This document shows positions 7,690 to 16,666 of a DNA stretch of 32,430 nucleotides, piece by piece. The notes below the pieces were generated by a model that had not been told where the DNA came from, made no database searches, and worked only from the letters and a program-made list of their open reading frames with translations. The position numbers and the translations under genes are program-made. The stretch is from Prolixibacteraceae bacterium (lineage in GTDB: Bacteria; Bacteroidota; Bacteroidia; Bacteroidales; Prolixibacteraceae): assembly GCA_947475715.1 (NCBI GenBank), contig CANJNY010000048.1, forward strand, positions 1-32,430, written 5' to 3'. How positions within the stretch are numbered: the first letter of the stretch is position 1; each line of letters starts with the position of its first letter.

Positions 7690-10269
7690 ATGTATAAAAA
7701 GGTTATTCTTCTCCTGCTCGTAATTCTTTTCTTTCTGGGATCGGCAGATTCGCAGCAGTTACCCTTGAAAAATGTTGTTCCCGGAGAGTGGATCCGAACA
7801 TGGCTGCTGTGTGGTCCTATCCCTTTGCAGCGACCAAAAGATCCAAAGCAATCGATGGAATACCTTCCCGGTTTTGTAGATGGCTTCACTTTGGACTACC
7901 TGACAAAAGCCGGAGGAGAAAAAAACCTGAGTATTAAAGCCGGAGATGTTGTAAAATATCCCAAAGGGTTTGCAAAATGGAAGGTTTACAACTCACCCGA
8001 TTCGATAATTCAGCTCGATAAATCCATTGGGTTTGAGGATCCGGTATTTTCTTATGCCTATACTGAAATTCAGGCTGAGGATACCGGAGTATGGTTCATT
8101 GGCCTTGGTACCCACGACGGGGGCAATGTGTGGTTAAACGGTTTAAAAATATTTGAATACCACACCCCCAGAGGAATCCATGTTGATGGTGATTTGATTC
8201 CGGTGCGGCTAAATAAAGGGAAAAACACCCTCCTTTTTAAGATTGAAGAACGGTACGGAAATGGTGGATTTTGTGCCCGGTTTCATCGGTTTTCCAACGC
8301 CAAACTGGCTGAACTGGGTGATCTGGTTACCGTAGTTGCCGGATTGGATGGTCAGGCCAAGGTCGCTTCAAAATTTGGGAATCCTGTTTTGGAGCAGGTT
8401 ATCCAAAATCTTGAATTTGAAATTTTGGATCCCCGTAACCGGACTATTGCAAAGGAGCAGCGCAACGAAGCTTTCTGTGGAAATATTAACCTTAAAAACG
8501 ATCAATTTCAACCCTATACCGCCTCTGTCAGGATTAAACTCATAAACGGCGAAACCATCCGTCAGGAATTCTCTTTTTTTGCCGGAAAGCGGGTCAATTA
8601 CACCTTGTTTTCAGCGGGCAAATCGGACTATCGGATCGCCCTCGATGGTGGTGCATCCGAATCGGAGCGATGGGCTGCCAGCGAACTTCAGCACTGGATG
8701 AAAGAGATTAGCGGCATTGAACTGCCAATTCAGCCGTTGGATCAGCCGTATCAGGGACATCAGATAATTATAGGACATAACACGCAGGTTAAAGAGATAA
8801 CGGGAGATGATGCTCCCGGTGATCAGGACGAATCATTTCGATACTGCAATTCAGGTGCCGATATTTTAATCTATGGCGGCAAAGGGCGTGGAACAATGTA
8901 TGGGGTAATGGCATTTCTCGAAAATGAGTTCGGGTGCAGGTGGTACACCCCAACGGTGAATAATATTCCTAAACGGGATGAGCTGGTGTTTAATTTTTTC
9001 GAACATGCTGAGCACCCCGGGGTAAGAGTCCGAAATGACTTCTACCATGAGGCTTTCAATCCTGATTGGGCTGCTAGAAACAAGGTGAACGGTGCCATGG
9101 GGTACCGGAAACAACCCGGCGGAGTGGAGAGCTACTGGTCGGTGCATACTTTCTATCCGTTGATGCCTCCATCCGAATTTTTTGCAGGTCACCCCGAATT
9201 TTACAGTTTGATTGGTGGCAAACGGATTCATGAGCAGGCACAATTGTGTCTTTCAAATCCCGATGTTCTAAAGATTATTACTGAAAAGATAAAAAAACGG
9301 ATGCGTGAGAGTCCTGAATATCTGATCTATGATGTATCACAAAACGATTGGTATAATCCCTGCCAGTGCGATAAATGTCAGGAAATTGTAAAGCGTGAAG
9401 GGGGTGAATCGGGAATTATGATCTGGTTCGTTAACCAGATTGCCGAATCGGTGGAGAAGGAATTCCCCGACAAATTTATCGGGACGCTGGCCTATTTGTA
9501 TACGCGAACTCCGCCAAAACATATCCATCCGCGCAGTAATGTGGTTGTCCGGTTATGCAGTATTGAATGCTGCTTTTCACACGATTTCAAAACCTGTCCC
9601 CAGAACAAGTCATTCCTGAATGACCTCACAAGCTGGTCCGTTTTGGCTCCGCACCTTTATATCTGGGATTATGTGGTCGATTTTGCCCACTTCCTTCTGC
9701 CGTATCCTAATTTCAAGGTGCTTCAGCCAAACATTCAGACGTTTCGGGATAACAATTCGATTGGAATCATGGAACAGGGTGCCTATCAGTGCAGAGGTGG
9801 TGAATTCAGTGAGCTCCGATCATACCTGATTGCACGGCTGTTCTGGAATCCCGATTGTGATGCCGAAAAGATTATCGGTGATTTTATGAATGGCTATTAC
9901 GGCAGGTCGGGCAAATTGGTGAGACAGTACTTTGACAACCTGCAGGGACGAATCACTCCCGAGGCTCATATTCATCCCAATCTCTCACCTGACGACCGGA
10001 TTTTTTCGGATCAGTTTATTAAAGAATCGTATAATATCTTCGAGGAAGCTAAAAAAATTGCAGATAATCCCGATGTTTTTAGACGTGTTGAACTGGCCTC
10101 CCTTCCTGTTTTGTATCTGAAATGCAGACGATCTCCGGTTCTTGCAAAATATGACGGCACCTATGCGAAATTTTGTGCAATCACAGAACGTGAAGGGGTT
10201 ACCCATTATGCGGAAGCCGGAGAGGTACAACGAAATTCATTTCATAAAATGGTCGAAGAGGCAAAATAA
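7690..10269 (+). CDS. Secreted DUF4838-domain protein
   Basis: An 859-residue secreted protein (signal peptide ending near ADSQQ, residue 20). The first 220 residues look like a galactose-binding-type sandwich (WFIGLGTHDGGNVWLNG). Residues about 310-430 match the alpha-glucuronidase N-terminal-like fold (LDGGASESERWAASEL at 318-333), and the DUF4838 domain follows to about 720. It carries the characteristic CQCDKC motif (Cys558, Cys560, Cys563) after SQNDWYNP, and VVVRLCSIECCFSHDF. DUF4838 proteins are found with polysaccharide-utilisation enzymes and are structurally allied to GH67/GH84-like barrels; activity is unproven. The gene is 11 bases after the GH2 gene and is followed by a palindromic terminator-like element. 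Confidence 0.82.
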   Translation: MYKKVILLLLVILFFLGSADSQQLPLKNVVPGEWIRTWLLCGPIPLQRPKDPKQSMEYLPGFVDGFTLDYLTKAGGEKNLSIKAGDVVKYPKGFAKWKVYNSPDSIIQLDKSIGFEDPVFSYAYTEIQAEDTGVWFIGLGTHDGGNVWLNGLKIFEYHTPRGIHVDGDLIPVRLNKGKNTLLFKIEERYGNGGFCARFHRFSNAKLAELGDLVTVVAGLDGQAKVASKFGNPVLEQVIQNLEFEILDPRNRTIAKEQRNEAFCGNINLKNDQFQPYTASVRIKLINGETIRQEFSFFAGKRVNYTLFSAGKSDYRIALDGGASESERWAASELQHWMKEISGIELPIQPLDQPYQGHQIIIGHNTQVKEITGDDAPGDQDESFRYCNSGADILIYGGKGRGTMYGVMAFLENEFGCRWYTPTVNNIPKRDELVFNFFEHAEHPGVRVRNDFYHEAFNPDWAARNKVNGAMGYRKQPGGVESYWSVHTFYPLMPPSEFFAGHPEFYSLIGGKRIHEQAQLCLSNPDVLKIITEKIKKRMRESPEYLIYDVSQNDWYNPCQCDKCQEIVKREGGESGIMIWFVNQIAESVEKEFPDKFIGTLAYLYTRTPPKHIHPRSNVVVRLCSIECCFSHDFKTCPQNKSFLNDLTSWSVLAPHLYIWDYVVDFAHFLLPYPNFKVLQPNIQTFRDNNSIGIMEQGAYQCRGGEFSELRSYLIARLFWNPDCDAEKIIGDFMNGYYGRSGKLVRQYFDNLQGRITPEAHIHPNLSPDDRIFSDQFIKESYNIFEEAKKIADNPDVFRRVELASLPVLYLKCRRSPVLAKYDGTYAKFCAITEREGVTHYAEAGEVQRNSFHKMVEEAK

Positions 10270-10318
10270 TAATACAGTCATGATGGATTATGGTTTTGAT
10301 CATTAATAAAATTATTTA

Positions 10319-10426
10319 GGCCACCAAAACACCAAGTCACCAAAAAGGCTTCTATGTCTTCTTTAGCCCCAATTCTTGGTGAAATTTGGAGTATTGGGGC
10401 TTTGGTGGCATTTTTTCTTTTTTTCA
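10319..10426 (+). terminator. CACCAAA-family palindrome with T-tract (copy 1)
   Basis: Left arm GCCACCAAAACACCAA at 10320-10335 pairs imperfectly with TTGGGGCTTTGGTGGC ending at 10409; a T-rich run follows at 10410-10425. The shape fits an intrinsic terminator after the DUF4838 gene. The same arms recur at 11529, 16376 and (left arm only) 22369, so it is also a repeat family member. Confidence 0.7.
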
Positions 10427-10484
10427 TTTAAAAAGAACTTAATTAGATGAGTATAAATTTCTTTAATTCTTGTTTCTTTAAAAA

Positions 10485-11453
10485 ATGGGTCTGAAAATCT
10501 TATCTCTTTTACTTTTCTTCCTGGCTTTTGGCTCTATGACCAGTGTGAAATCTCCCGATGCTGAGATTTGCAACGGACTATTGCGTGCAAAACTCTATCT
10601 TCCCGATCCTCAAAATGGTTATTACCAGGGATCACGATTCGACTGGTCGGGCAACATTTCCAGCCTCACTTACAACGGGCACGAATATTTCGGACGATGG
10701 TTCAAGTCCGGAGATCCGGATCTTCACGACACAATTATGGGGCCTGCCGAAGAGTTTGCTCCCCTTGATTATGAAGTAACAATTCCTGGCGACACCTTCG
10801 TGAAAATAGGAATAGGTACCCTTATCAAACCCGATGAAAAACCTTATGTTTCTGGGAGGCAGTTGTCTATTCTGAATCACGGAATCTGGACGGTTAACAA
10901 ACAATCTGATCAGGTTCAGTTTATTCATGAACTAAAGGATGAAAACTATTCATACATCTATCAAAAAACTGTACAGCTGGTAATTAATAAAGCTCAACTA
11001 ATTCTATTTCATAGTCTTAAAAACACCGGGAAGCGTACTATAGAAACAACTGTGTATTGTCATAACTTTTTTGTGATTGACCAGCAACCAACCGGCCCTG
11101 CTTTTACGGTAAAATTCCCCTACCCCATTTCAGGGGTTGGTGTGGGATCAGGAGAGCTGATTGATATTAAAGATAATAAAATTGAATTTCTTCGTAATTT
11201 GAAAGAGGGTGAAACTGTTTATTATGGTTCACTCTCTGGTTTTAGCAGAAGCCCTAAGGATTTTGACATACGTATTGAAAATCAGAAAACAGGTGGCGGA
11301 GTGTGCATTACCAGTGATCAGCCTATTGATAAACTGGTGTTTTGGGCTTGCGCAACAACGCTCTGTCCCGAACCTTATATCAACATAAAGGTTGAACCAG
11401 GGAAAGAATTCAAATGGAAGATTAATTATGAGTTTTATACTGTTCAAAACTAG
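10485..11453 (+). CDS. Secreted protein with probable galactose-mutarotase-like fold
   Basis: A 322-residue protein with a signal peptide (MGLKILSLLLFFLAFGSM). It begins after cleavage with AEICNGLLRAKLYLPDP and contains YYQGSRFDWSGNISSLTYNG, an arrangement that resembles the aldose-epimerase/galactose-mutarotase-like beta-sandwich superfamily. No catalytic His/Glu pair could be assigned with confidence, although YCHNFF near residue 193 supplies a His in a plausible place. It stands alone between two CACCAAA palindromes (10319-10426 and 11529-11622), so it is probably its own transcription unit within the hydrolase block. A sugar-ring or sugar-binding role is inference from fold resemblance and context; the exact family is not recognised. 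Confidence 0.7.
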   Translation: MGLKILSLLLFFLAFGSMTSVKSPDAEICNGLLRAKLYLPDPQNGYYQGSRFDWSGNISSLTYNGHEYFGRWFKSGDPDLHDTIMGPAEEFAPLDYEVTIPGDTFVKIGIGTLIKPDEKPYVSGRQLSILNHGIWTVNKQSDQVQFIHELKDENYSYIYQKTVQLVINKAQLILFHSLKNTGKRTIETTVYCHNFFVIDQQPTGPAFTVKFPYPISGVGVGSGELIDIKDNKIEFLRNLKEGETVYYGSLSGFSRSPKDFDIRIENQKTGGGVCITSDQPIDKLVFWACATTLCPEPYINIKVEPGKEFKWKINYEFYTVQN

Positions 11454-11528
11454 CTCATTTGTAAAAATGAATTAATCTTGTATTTCAATAATTTACTGGG
11501 TACTTAGTGATCCAAAATAAAAAAAGAT

Positions 11529-11638
11529 GCCACCAAATCTCCAATATACCAAGTTTCACCAAATCAAAAGAATGCTTTGGTGCCTTTTTCGTTCCGCAAG
11601 TGCGGGATGGTGCTTTGGTGGCAAAAAGAGTTTTTTTT
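11529..11638 (+). terminator. CACCAAA-family palindrome with T-tract (copy 2)
   Basis: GCCACCAAA at 11529-11537 and TTTGGTGGC at 11614-11622 are exact reverse complements; inner CACCAA and TTGGTG blocks extend the pairing, and a T8 run follows near 11631. A second small hairpin (CCGCAAGTGCGG) lies inside. It follows the mutarotase-like gene and may terminate it. Confidence 0.68.
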
Positions 11639-11702
11639 GAATTATGGATTAAATACTGAAATTCGGCACCTGATTAATTAAATAACATAAAATTCCAAGC
11701 TA

Positions 11703-14114
11703 ATGATTAAAAATGTTTTTTTGTCCCTTTTTATCCTTTTTCTATTTGGTTGCCGTTCAACTAACACCAAACCGCTCGATAGTTCAGACCTTGCCTCTTC
11801 CTCCTGGATCGGTGACGGTAAAATGCTCCCTGTTAACGATTCTTTGCTTTACAATGAAGATCCTGCTCCTCTGTTTCGCAAGGATTTTGTAGTCAAAGAG
11901 ACGATCAAATCGGCGAAGCTTTTTATTACAGCTGCCGGATATTACGTGGCAACCCTGAATGGCGAAAAGATTGGGAAAAGTTATCTCGAGCCTGCCTGGA
12001 CAAACTACAGCAAACGGGTTTATTATTCGGAATATGATGTAACGAAAGAGCTCCTTAATGGGGAAAACTGCCTGGGTGTAACGCTTGGCAACGGTTGGTA
12101 CAATCCCCTTCCCCTGAAGATGTGGGGCGTTTACAACCTCCGGAAAAGTCTGCCCGTTGGACGGCCGCAGTTTATTGCATCTCTTAAACTGACTTATGCC
12201 GACGGGAAAGTCGAGGAACTGAAAACTGATAAAACCTGGAAGTATACCGAAGGACCGGTTCTCAAAAATGGCGTTTACCTGGGCGAAATACATGATGCCC
12301 GCAAAGATATTCCGGGATGGAATAAACCCAGATTCGATGATAAATCCTGGAAACAGGCAGTTGAAAAAAACGGCCCCGAAGGAAAACTCCAAGCGGTTTT
12401 CTCTGCGCCAATCATCGAGTATAGCGAAGTGAAACCGATAAGTATCTCCTCCACGAAAGAGGGGTCCTATATTGTGGATATGGGATTTATTTTCTCCGGG
12501 ACCTTCAATATTAAGTTTGAAGGTAACCCCGCAGATGTGATAACCATCCGTACCGGTGAACGCATCTATGAAAATGGTGAACTAAATCCAATGACCGTTG
12601 TCTGCGGACAGATAAAAGAGAAGGGGGGAGGAGGTCCGGGTGCTCCGGATCTTGCAAATCCTATCGATACCTATATCTTTGGTGATCAGCATGAAGTGTG
12701 GTATAAACCCGAGCTCACCTCGCATGTATTTAGGTATATGGAGATTAAAGGGTTGAAGAAAAAGCCTCAATTGTCGGATCTTTCCGGAGTGGCGTTTGCC
12801 TCGGGCGTTCAAAACGGAAATAGTTTCAGTTGTTCATCCGATCTTCTGAATACGATACAAAAGATTTCACGTCAGACATTTCTGAATAATCTGCTGAGCG
12901 TCCAATCAGACTGTGCGGGAAGGGAACGGTTTGGTTATGGTGGTGACCTCAATGCTACGGCTGAGACCTTTATCTCCAATTTCGATATGCATTCCTTCTA
13001 TCGTAAGACCGTTTACGACTGGGTTGATGCGATGAACGATTCGGTATTCATTGATACGGCCCCCTTTGTGGGAGTAAGGTATTGCGGAATCAGCTGGGAA
13101 TCTGCATTTCTTACCACACAATATAATCTTTTCTTGTATTATAACGACACCACCCTTATCCATGAGTTATACGAAAAAGACTTAGGGTGGATGGAGAAGG
13201 TGGCTAAAATTCATCCCAACGGGATCGTATTAAATGGGTTAGCCGATCATGAATCGATTATCCCGTCGCCAATCGAGCTCATCGGAACCTCTCACTATCT
13301 TCAGTGCGCGAGGATAATGCGCCAGTTTGCTTCGGTCATGAATGATAAAAAGAGCGGCGAAAAATTTGCTTCCCTCGAACAGAAAATCACGGAAAATCTC
13401 CTGAATACTTTCTGGAAAAATAGTTATGCTAAACCAATCAACAAACAAACGCTTTTTGCCACCTTGCTCTATTATAATGTACTTCCTGAATGCGACAGAA
13501 AAGCTGCCGCAGACTCACTGGTAAAAGCTGTTGATCAGGGAATTGAAGGGCATTTTATGACAGGAATATTTGGTACGCAATATGTTCTGGAGGCGTTATC
13601 TGCCGCCGGTCATGCCGATAAGGTTTTTGAGGTGGTGAACAGCGCTAAATATCCCGGCTGGGGATTTATGGTCGACAAGGGTGCAACCACAATCTGGGAG
13701 ACCTGGAAAGAGAGCGATGATACCTTCTCTAATTGTCATCCCATGTTTGGAACCGTATCGGGGTGGTTTTACAGGTGGCTCGGAGGGATCAGGCCCATGG
13801 CGAATTATCCTGGATTTCAGAAATTCACAATATCACCTGCTATTCCCAAAGGGCTCACTTTTGCGAAATGTAGTTATGACTCTCCTTTGGGAACGATCAC
13901 CTCTGACTGGGAAAAGTGCAAAACCGGCTACCTGTTTAAGGTCACGGTTCCGAACGAGGGGATTGCCAATTTTGAATTGCCGTTGAAGAATGCACATAAA
14001 GTTCTTGTTATGAATACAGGTAATAATGTATCCACTTCACCACAGGTGGCGGCAGACGGGAGTTGTAAATTTGAATTGAGAGGCGGAAAATACCTTATTA
14101 CTGCTGATCAATAA
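11703..14114 (+). CDS. GH78 alpha-L-rhamnosidase, lipoprotein
   Basis: An 803-residue inverting alpha-L-rhamnosidase of family GH78. A lipoprotein signal (LFLFGC, Cys17) predicts anchoring to a membrane. Order: N-terminal sandwich domains with WTNYSKRVYYSEYDVT and GNGWYNP (about 40-370), (alpha/alpha)6 catalytic barrel (about 370-700), C-terminal sandwich. Catalytic-site motifs are DCAGRERFGYGGD (residues 403-415, with Asp403, Glu408 and Asp415) and GATTIWETW (Glu666). The first is the short DCP-RE-x-GYGGD variant of the classic DCPQRDERLGWTGD; the acidic residues are kept. It would release terminal alpha-L-rhamnose from pectic, rhamnosylated or similar glycans. It is separated from its neighbours by palindromes on both sides, so likely monocistronic. 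This is the best substrate clue in the block. Confidence 0.93.
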   Translation: MIKNVFLSLFILFLFGCRSTNTKPLDSSDLASSSWIGDGKMLPVNDSLLYNEDPAPLFRKDFVVKETIKSAKLFITAAGYYVATLNGEKIGKSYLEPAWTNYSKRVYYSEYDVTKELLNGENCLGVTLGNGWYNPLPLKMWGVYNLRKSLPVGRPQFIASLKLTYADGKVEELKTDKTWKYTEGPVLKNGVYLGEIHDARKDIPGWNKPRFDDKSWKQAVEKNGPEGKLQAVFSAPIIEYSEVKPISISSTKEGSYIVDMGFIFSGTFNIKFEGNPADVITIRTGERIYENGELNPMTVVCGQIKEKGGGGPGAPDLANPIDTYIFGDQHEVWYKPELTSHVFRYMEIKGLKKKPQLSDLSGVAFASGVQNGNSFSCSSDLLNTIQKISRQTFLNNLLSVQSDCAGRERFGYGGDLNATAETFISNFDMHSFYRKTVYDWVDAMNDSVFIDTAPFVGVRYCGISWESAFLTTQYNLFLYYNDTTLIHELYEKDLGWMEKVAKIHPNGIVLNGLADHESIIPSPIELIGTSHYLQCARIMRQFASVMNDKKSGEKFASLEQKITENLLNTFWKNSYAKPINKQTLFATLLYYNVLPECDRKAAADSLVKAVDQGIEGHFMTGIFGTQYVLEALSAAGHADKVFEVVNSAKYPGWGFMVDKGATTIWETWKESDDTFSNCHPMFGTVSGWFYRWLGGIRPMANYPGFQKFTISPAIPKGLTFAKCSYDSPLGTITSDWEKCKTGYLFKVTVPNEGIANFELPLKNAHKVLVMNTGNNVSTSPQVAADGSCKFELRGGKYLITADQ

Positions 14115-14132
14115 TGGATATCTGAAATTGAG

Positions 14133-14165
14133 CGGGTGACTATTTAAGTTCTGAACAGTCACCCG
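14133..14165 (+). terminator. Hairpin downstream of the rhamnosidase
   Basis: CGGGTGACT (14133-14141) and AGTCACCCG (14157-14165) form a perfect 9-bp stem 19 bases after the stop codon. No strong T-tract follows, so termination is plausible but not certain. Confidence 0.5.
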
Positions 14166-14234
14166 GTCACTATTTGATTAATTCATAGTAGTTTGAAAAA
14201 TCATTCAAACCATGAAGTGGGTTAATCTGAATAA

Positions 14235-14265
14235 CCCCCGGTGAAGCTTGCGTAACCGGGGGAGT
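14235..14265. other. GC-rich hairpin upstream of the propeller lipoprotein gene
   Basis: CCCCCGGT and ACCGGGGG flank about 12 bases within 14235-14265. It sits midway between the rhamnosidase and the next ORF, about 120 bases before its start. A leader structure or a remnant of a palindromic repeat are both possible; no T-tract is present. Confidence 0.45.
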
Positions 14266-14385
14266 ATGGAGAAAACTCAATAACAGTCCCGAAGTGAGTT
14301 GTGTAAAGATGGTAATACCAAGATTTTTCAGGGCGTATGTTCTTTTTTCTCATTTACACTATGAGGTTTAAACTCGATTAGTTCA

Positions 14386-16350
14386 ATGAATATCCTTATG
14401 AAAAACTATTTTTTTCTTTTTCTAATATCGGTGATTATTTTAGGCTCCTGTAAACCGGAAAGCAAAACCAATGATTATGCCTTGCTCACACACAAGGGTG
14501 ACTGGTCACACGATTACGCCCTCGGAAGTCCCTCCTGGGATACCTTTGAGCGGTTACCCGGAAATCCGGTTTACAGGGGGCGAAAGGGGATGGAATGGCC
14601 CGTCAATGGGTTCCTCTATTCCGATCCGGTGAGTAAAAACTGGTACCTCTACATCGGTGAATACAAGGAATTTTATAAATCGGATCAGGATCCGCTGACT
14701 GAGGATTTCAAATGTGTCATTTTTAAATCTACAGACAAAGGGCGCTCATGGAATAAATGCGGTGATCTTTTTTCCCCATCGATGGAATGCTACGATTCGC
14801 TTAAAATTCAGGCTCCCGATGTGATGGTGACCTATTCCGACGGAAAATATCACATGGTTTTTGACTGGCTGGCTCAGTCGGGTTGGCAACGAACTGATAT
14901 CTCTGGTATTGGTTATGCTGTTGCCGATAAGCCGGATGGACCCTTTGTGGTTTCAAAGAAACCTGCGAAATTTAATACACAATACAAACAAAATCCTTTG
15001 CTGAAGAAGTACTGGAGGATGTATGCCCCGATGATTGTCAAGCGCAAAAACGATTGGGCATTGCTGTATATGATGGATACAACACCAACCAGCAGCTGGG
15101 CATTGGCCGTCTCCACCGCACCAAATCCGGAAGGGCCTTACAGCGAGGCAAAGATCATTCTGAATGTTGAGCAGAAAACCTATTATCAGCCGCTACAGGA
15201 GTATTTTCCGGCATTTTTGCACGATGGGTATGTCTATTTTCCATCAACATCTGTTTCTGTTAATCGCAACTACCAATCGGTTCATCGCGCAAAAGTTGAG
15301 GATCTGACCAATCCGGATAAATACCAGCTATTCAGCGACGGAGCCTTCTGGCATTCTGAAAATGTTGAAAACGAATATTCCGGAATCTGGGGACAAACCT
15401 TCACCGGATTTGTGGGTGATAATGATTCGATTTACGTGATGTTTCCCTCCAAGGATCCCCACGACTACGGCACGATTAATCTGGCAAAGGGATCATGGAG
15501 TAACTTTGACAAAACAAAGGGCTTCAACCTTACAGCTAACGAAGGAAATACCTTTTCATATCTTAAGATATGGATTGATATTACAGAAATTGATCTGAAA
15601 TTTAAGCTCGATGGGACGATGCATCTGATTTGGGATTTTCACTCACCCATTGATATCCTGAATTCCTGGGGAAAGTTTTCTCTGACTCAGGAAAATGCAG
15701 ATTATAAGGAGATTGTGATTGATAGAGCCGGTTGGAAAATAAATCAATACGAAAATGGAAAGAGTATTATTCATGTTGATTCCGGAAAAATTAGTCGCTG
15801 GAACAGGGATGAAAACAGGTTGCGATTATTGAATAAAAATGGGAAGTATACCCTTGTTTTAAATGGTGAACAACAGTGGAATGGGATAATGAAAAGTAAT
15901 CCTGGAATTGTGGGAGTCGCACTGATGCCTCATAGCTTTTTGCTTGCCAATAGCTTTGTTGTAAATGGGGAACAAAAGCAAGGATCGGTCATTTATGGCT
16001 TTTACCAGGCATTGGTAAACTCAGGAAATTACGACAACGACTGGACCTTTAAGAAGGATTCTCTGTTTTTGAACGGACGGGGGGCGGTATCTAAAAAGGA
16101 TTCCAGTTTTGCGAAATGGAATTTTGACGGAATGGGATTCGAACTCTATTCACCCAAAGGTCCTGATTATGGGTCGGTCAATATCTATCTGGATGGTAAG
16201 TTGCTGAAAAATATTGTGTTGAAAAGTCCCAATGACCTAAAATCTTCGGTTGTTTATAAATCCTCAGAGTTTGCTATGGGTAGCCATGCGGTTTTTGTTG
16301 AATCGGTGGATGGGGTACTTCCTTTGGACTGTATAAATATACAATTGTAA
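14386..16350 (+). CDS. Lipoprotein with five-bladed beta-propeller (GH43/GH32-like) domain
   Basis: A 654-residue predicted lipoprotein (lipobox ILGSC, Cys22 from ATG 14386; an alternative start is ATG 14398, MKNYFF). Residues about 50-390 show propeller-like repeats: NGFLYSDPVSKNWYLYIGEY, then IFKSTDKGRSW, QAPDVMVTYSDGKYHMVFDW, GYAVADKPDGPF, and YAPMIVKRKNDWALLYM. These are typical of GH43/GH117/GH130-type five-bladed folds. Candidate catalytic Asp residues lie in FLYSDP and QAPDVM, but the family cannot be fixed by eye. The C-terminal 250 residues look like one or two beta-sandwich modules, possibly carbohydrate-binding. It is followed directly by a CACCAAA palindrome and ends the + strand block. 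Confidence 0.72.
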   Translation: MNILMKNYFFLFLISVIILGSCKPESKTNDYALLTHKGDWSHDYALGSPSWDTFERLPGNPVYRGRKGMEWPVNGFLYSDPVSKNWYLYIGEYKEFYKSDQDPLTEDFKCVIFKSTDKGRSWNKCGDLFSPSMECYDSLKIQAPDVMVTYSDGKYHMVFDWLAQSGWQRTDISGIGYAVADKPDGPFVVSKKPAKFNTQYKQNPLLKKYWRMYAPMIVKRKNDWALLYMMDTTPTSSWALAVSTAPNPEGPYSEAKIILNVEQKTYYQPLQEYFPAFLHDGYVYFPSTSVSVNRNYQSVHRAKVEDLTNPDKYQLFSDGAFWHSENVENEYSGIWGQTFTGFVGDNDSIYVMFPSKDPHDYGTINLAKGSWSNFDKTKGFNLTANEGNTFSYLKIWIDITEIDLKFKLDGTMHLIWDFHSPIDILNSWGKFSLTQENADYKEIVIDRAGWKINQYENGKSIIHVDSGKISRWNRDENRLRLLNKNGKYTLVLNGEQQWNGIMKSNPGIVGVALMPHSFLLANSFVVNGEQKQGSVIYGFYQALVNSGNYDNDWTFKKDSLFLNGRGAVSKKDSSFAKWNFDGMGFELYSPKGPDYGSVNIYLDGKLLKNIVLKSPNDLKSSVVYKSSEFAMGSHAVFVESVDGVLPLDCINIQL

Positions 16351-16375
16351 TTTGGGAAGGAATAAAAAAGGTTTT

Positions 16376-16478
16376 GCCACCAAAGCACCAAAACTCCAAT
16401 TTTCACAAAATGTCATTGTCCTGGTGTCCGCCGGCTGGCGGATTGGTGTATTGGAGCCTTGGTGGCATTTTTTTTATT
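16376..16478 (+). terminator. CACCAAA-family palindrome with T-tract (copy 3)
   Basis: GCCACCAAAGCACCAAAACT at 16376-16395 pairs imperfectly with the stretch ending TTGGAGCCTTGGTGGC at 16466, followed by ATTTTTTTTA. Inside is the smaller palindrome TCCGCC-GGCT-GGCGGA. It lies 25 bases after the propeller gene and between convergent genes. Confidence 0.7.
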
Positions 16479-16666
16479 TCTGATCTTTAAGAAATCATTT
16501 GATTATGTAAATGCGACATGCTATCCCTTTTATTACTTCTATAGGATTGGATCTCAAAAATACAATAGAATTTGAATTAACCCGATTTCTTAGGTCCTCA
16601 CTTTTTTGATATTCCTTAAAAACCAAAGAGAAGATTATTCCGTTGATGAATAGGATCATCAAATTA

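Noticed and set aside
11784-12392. 202-codon antisense ORF within the GH78 gene
   Set aside because: Long, but lies wholly opposite a conserved rhamnosidase frame and shows no domain or signal.
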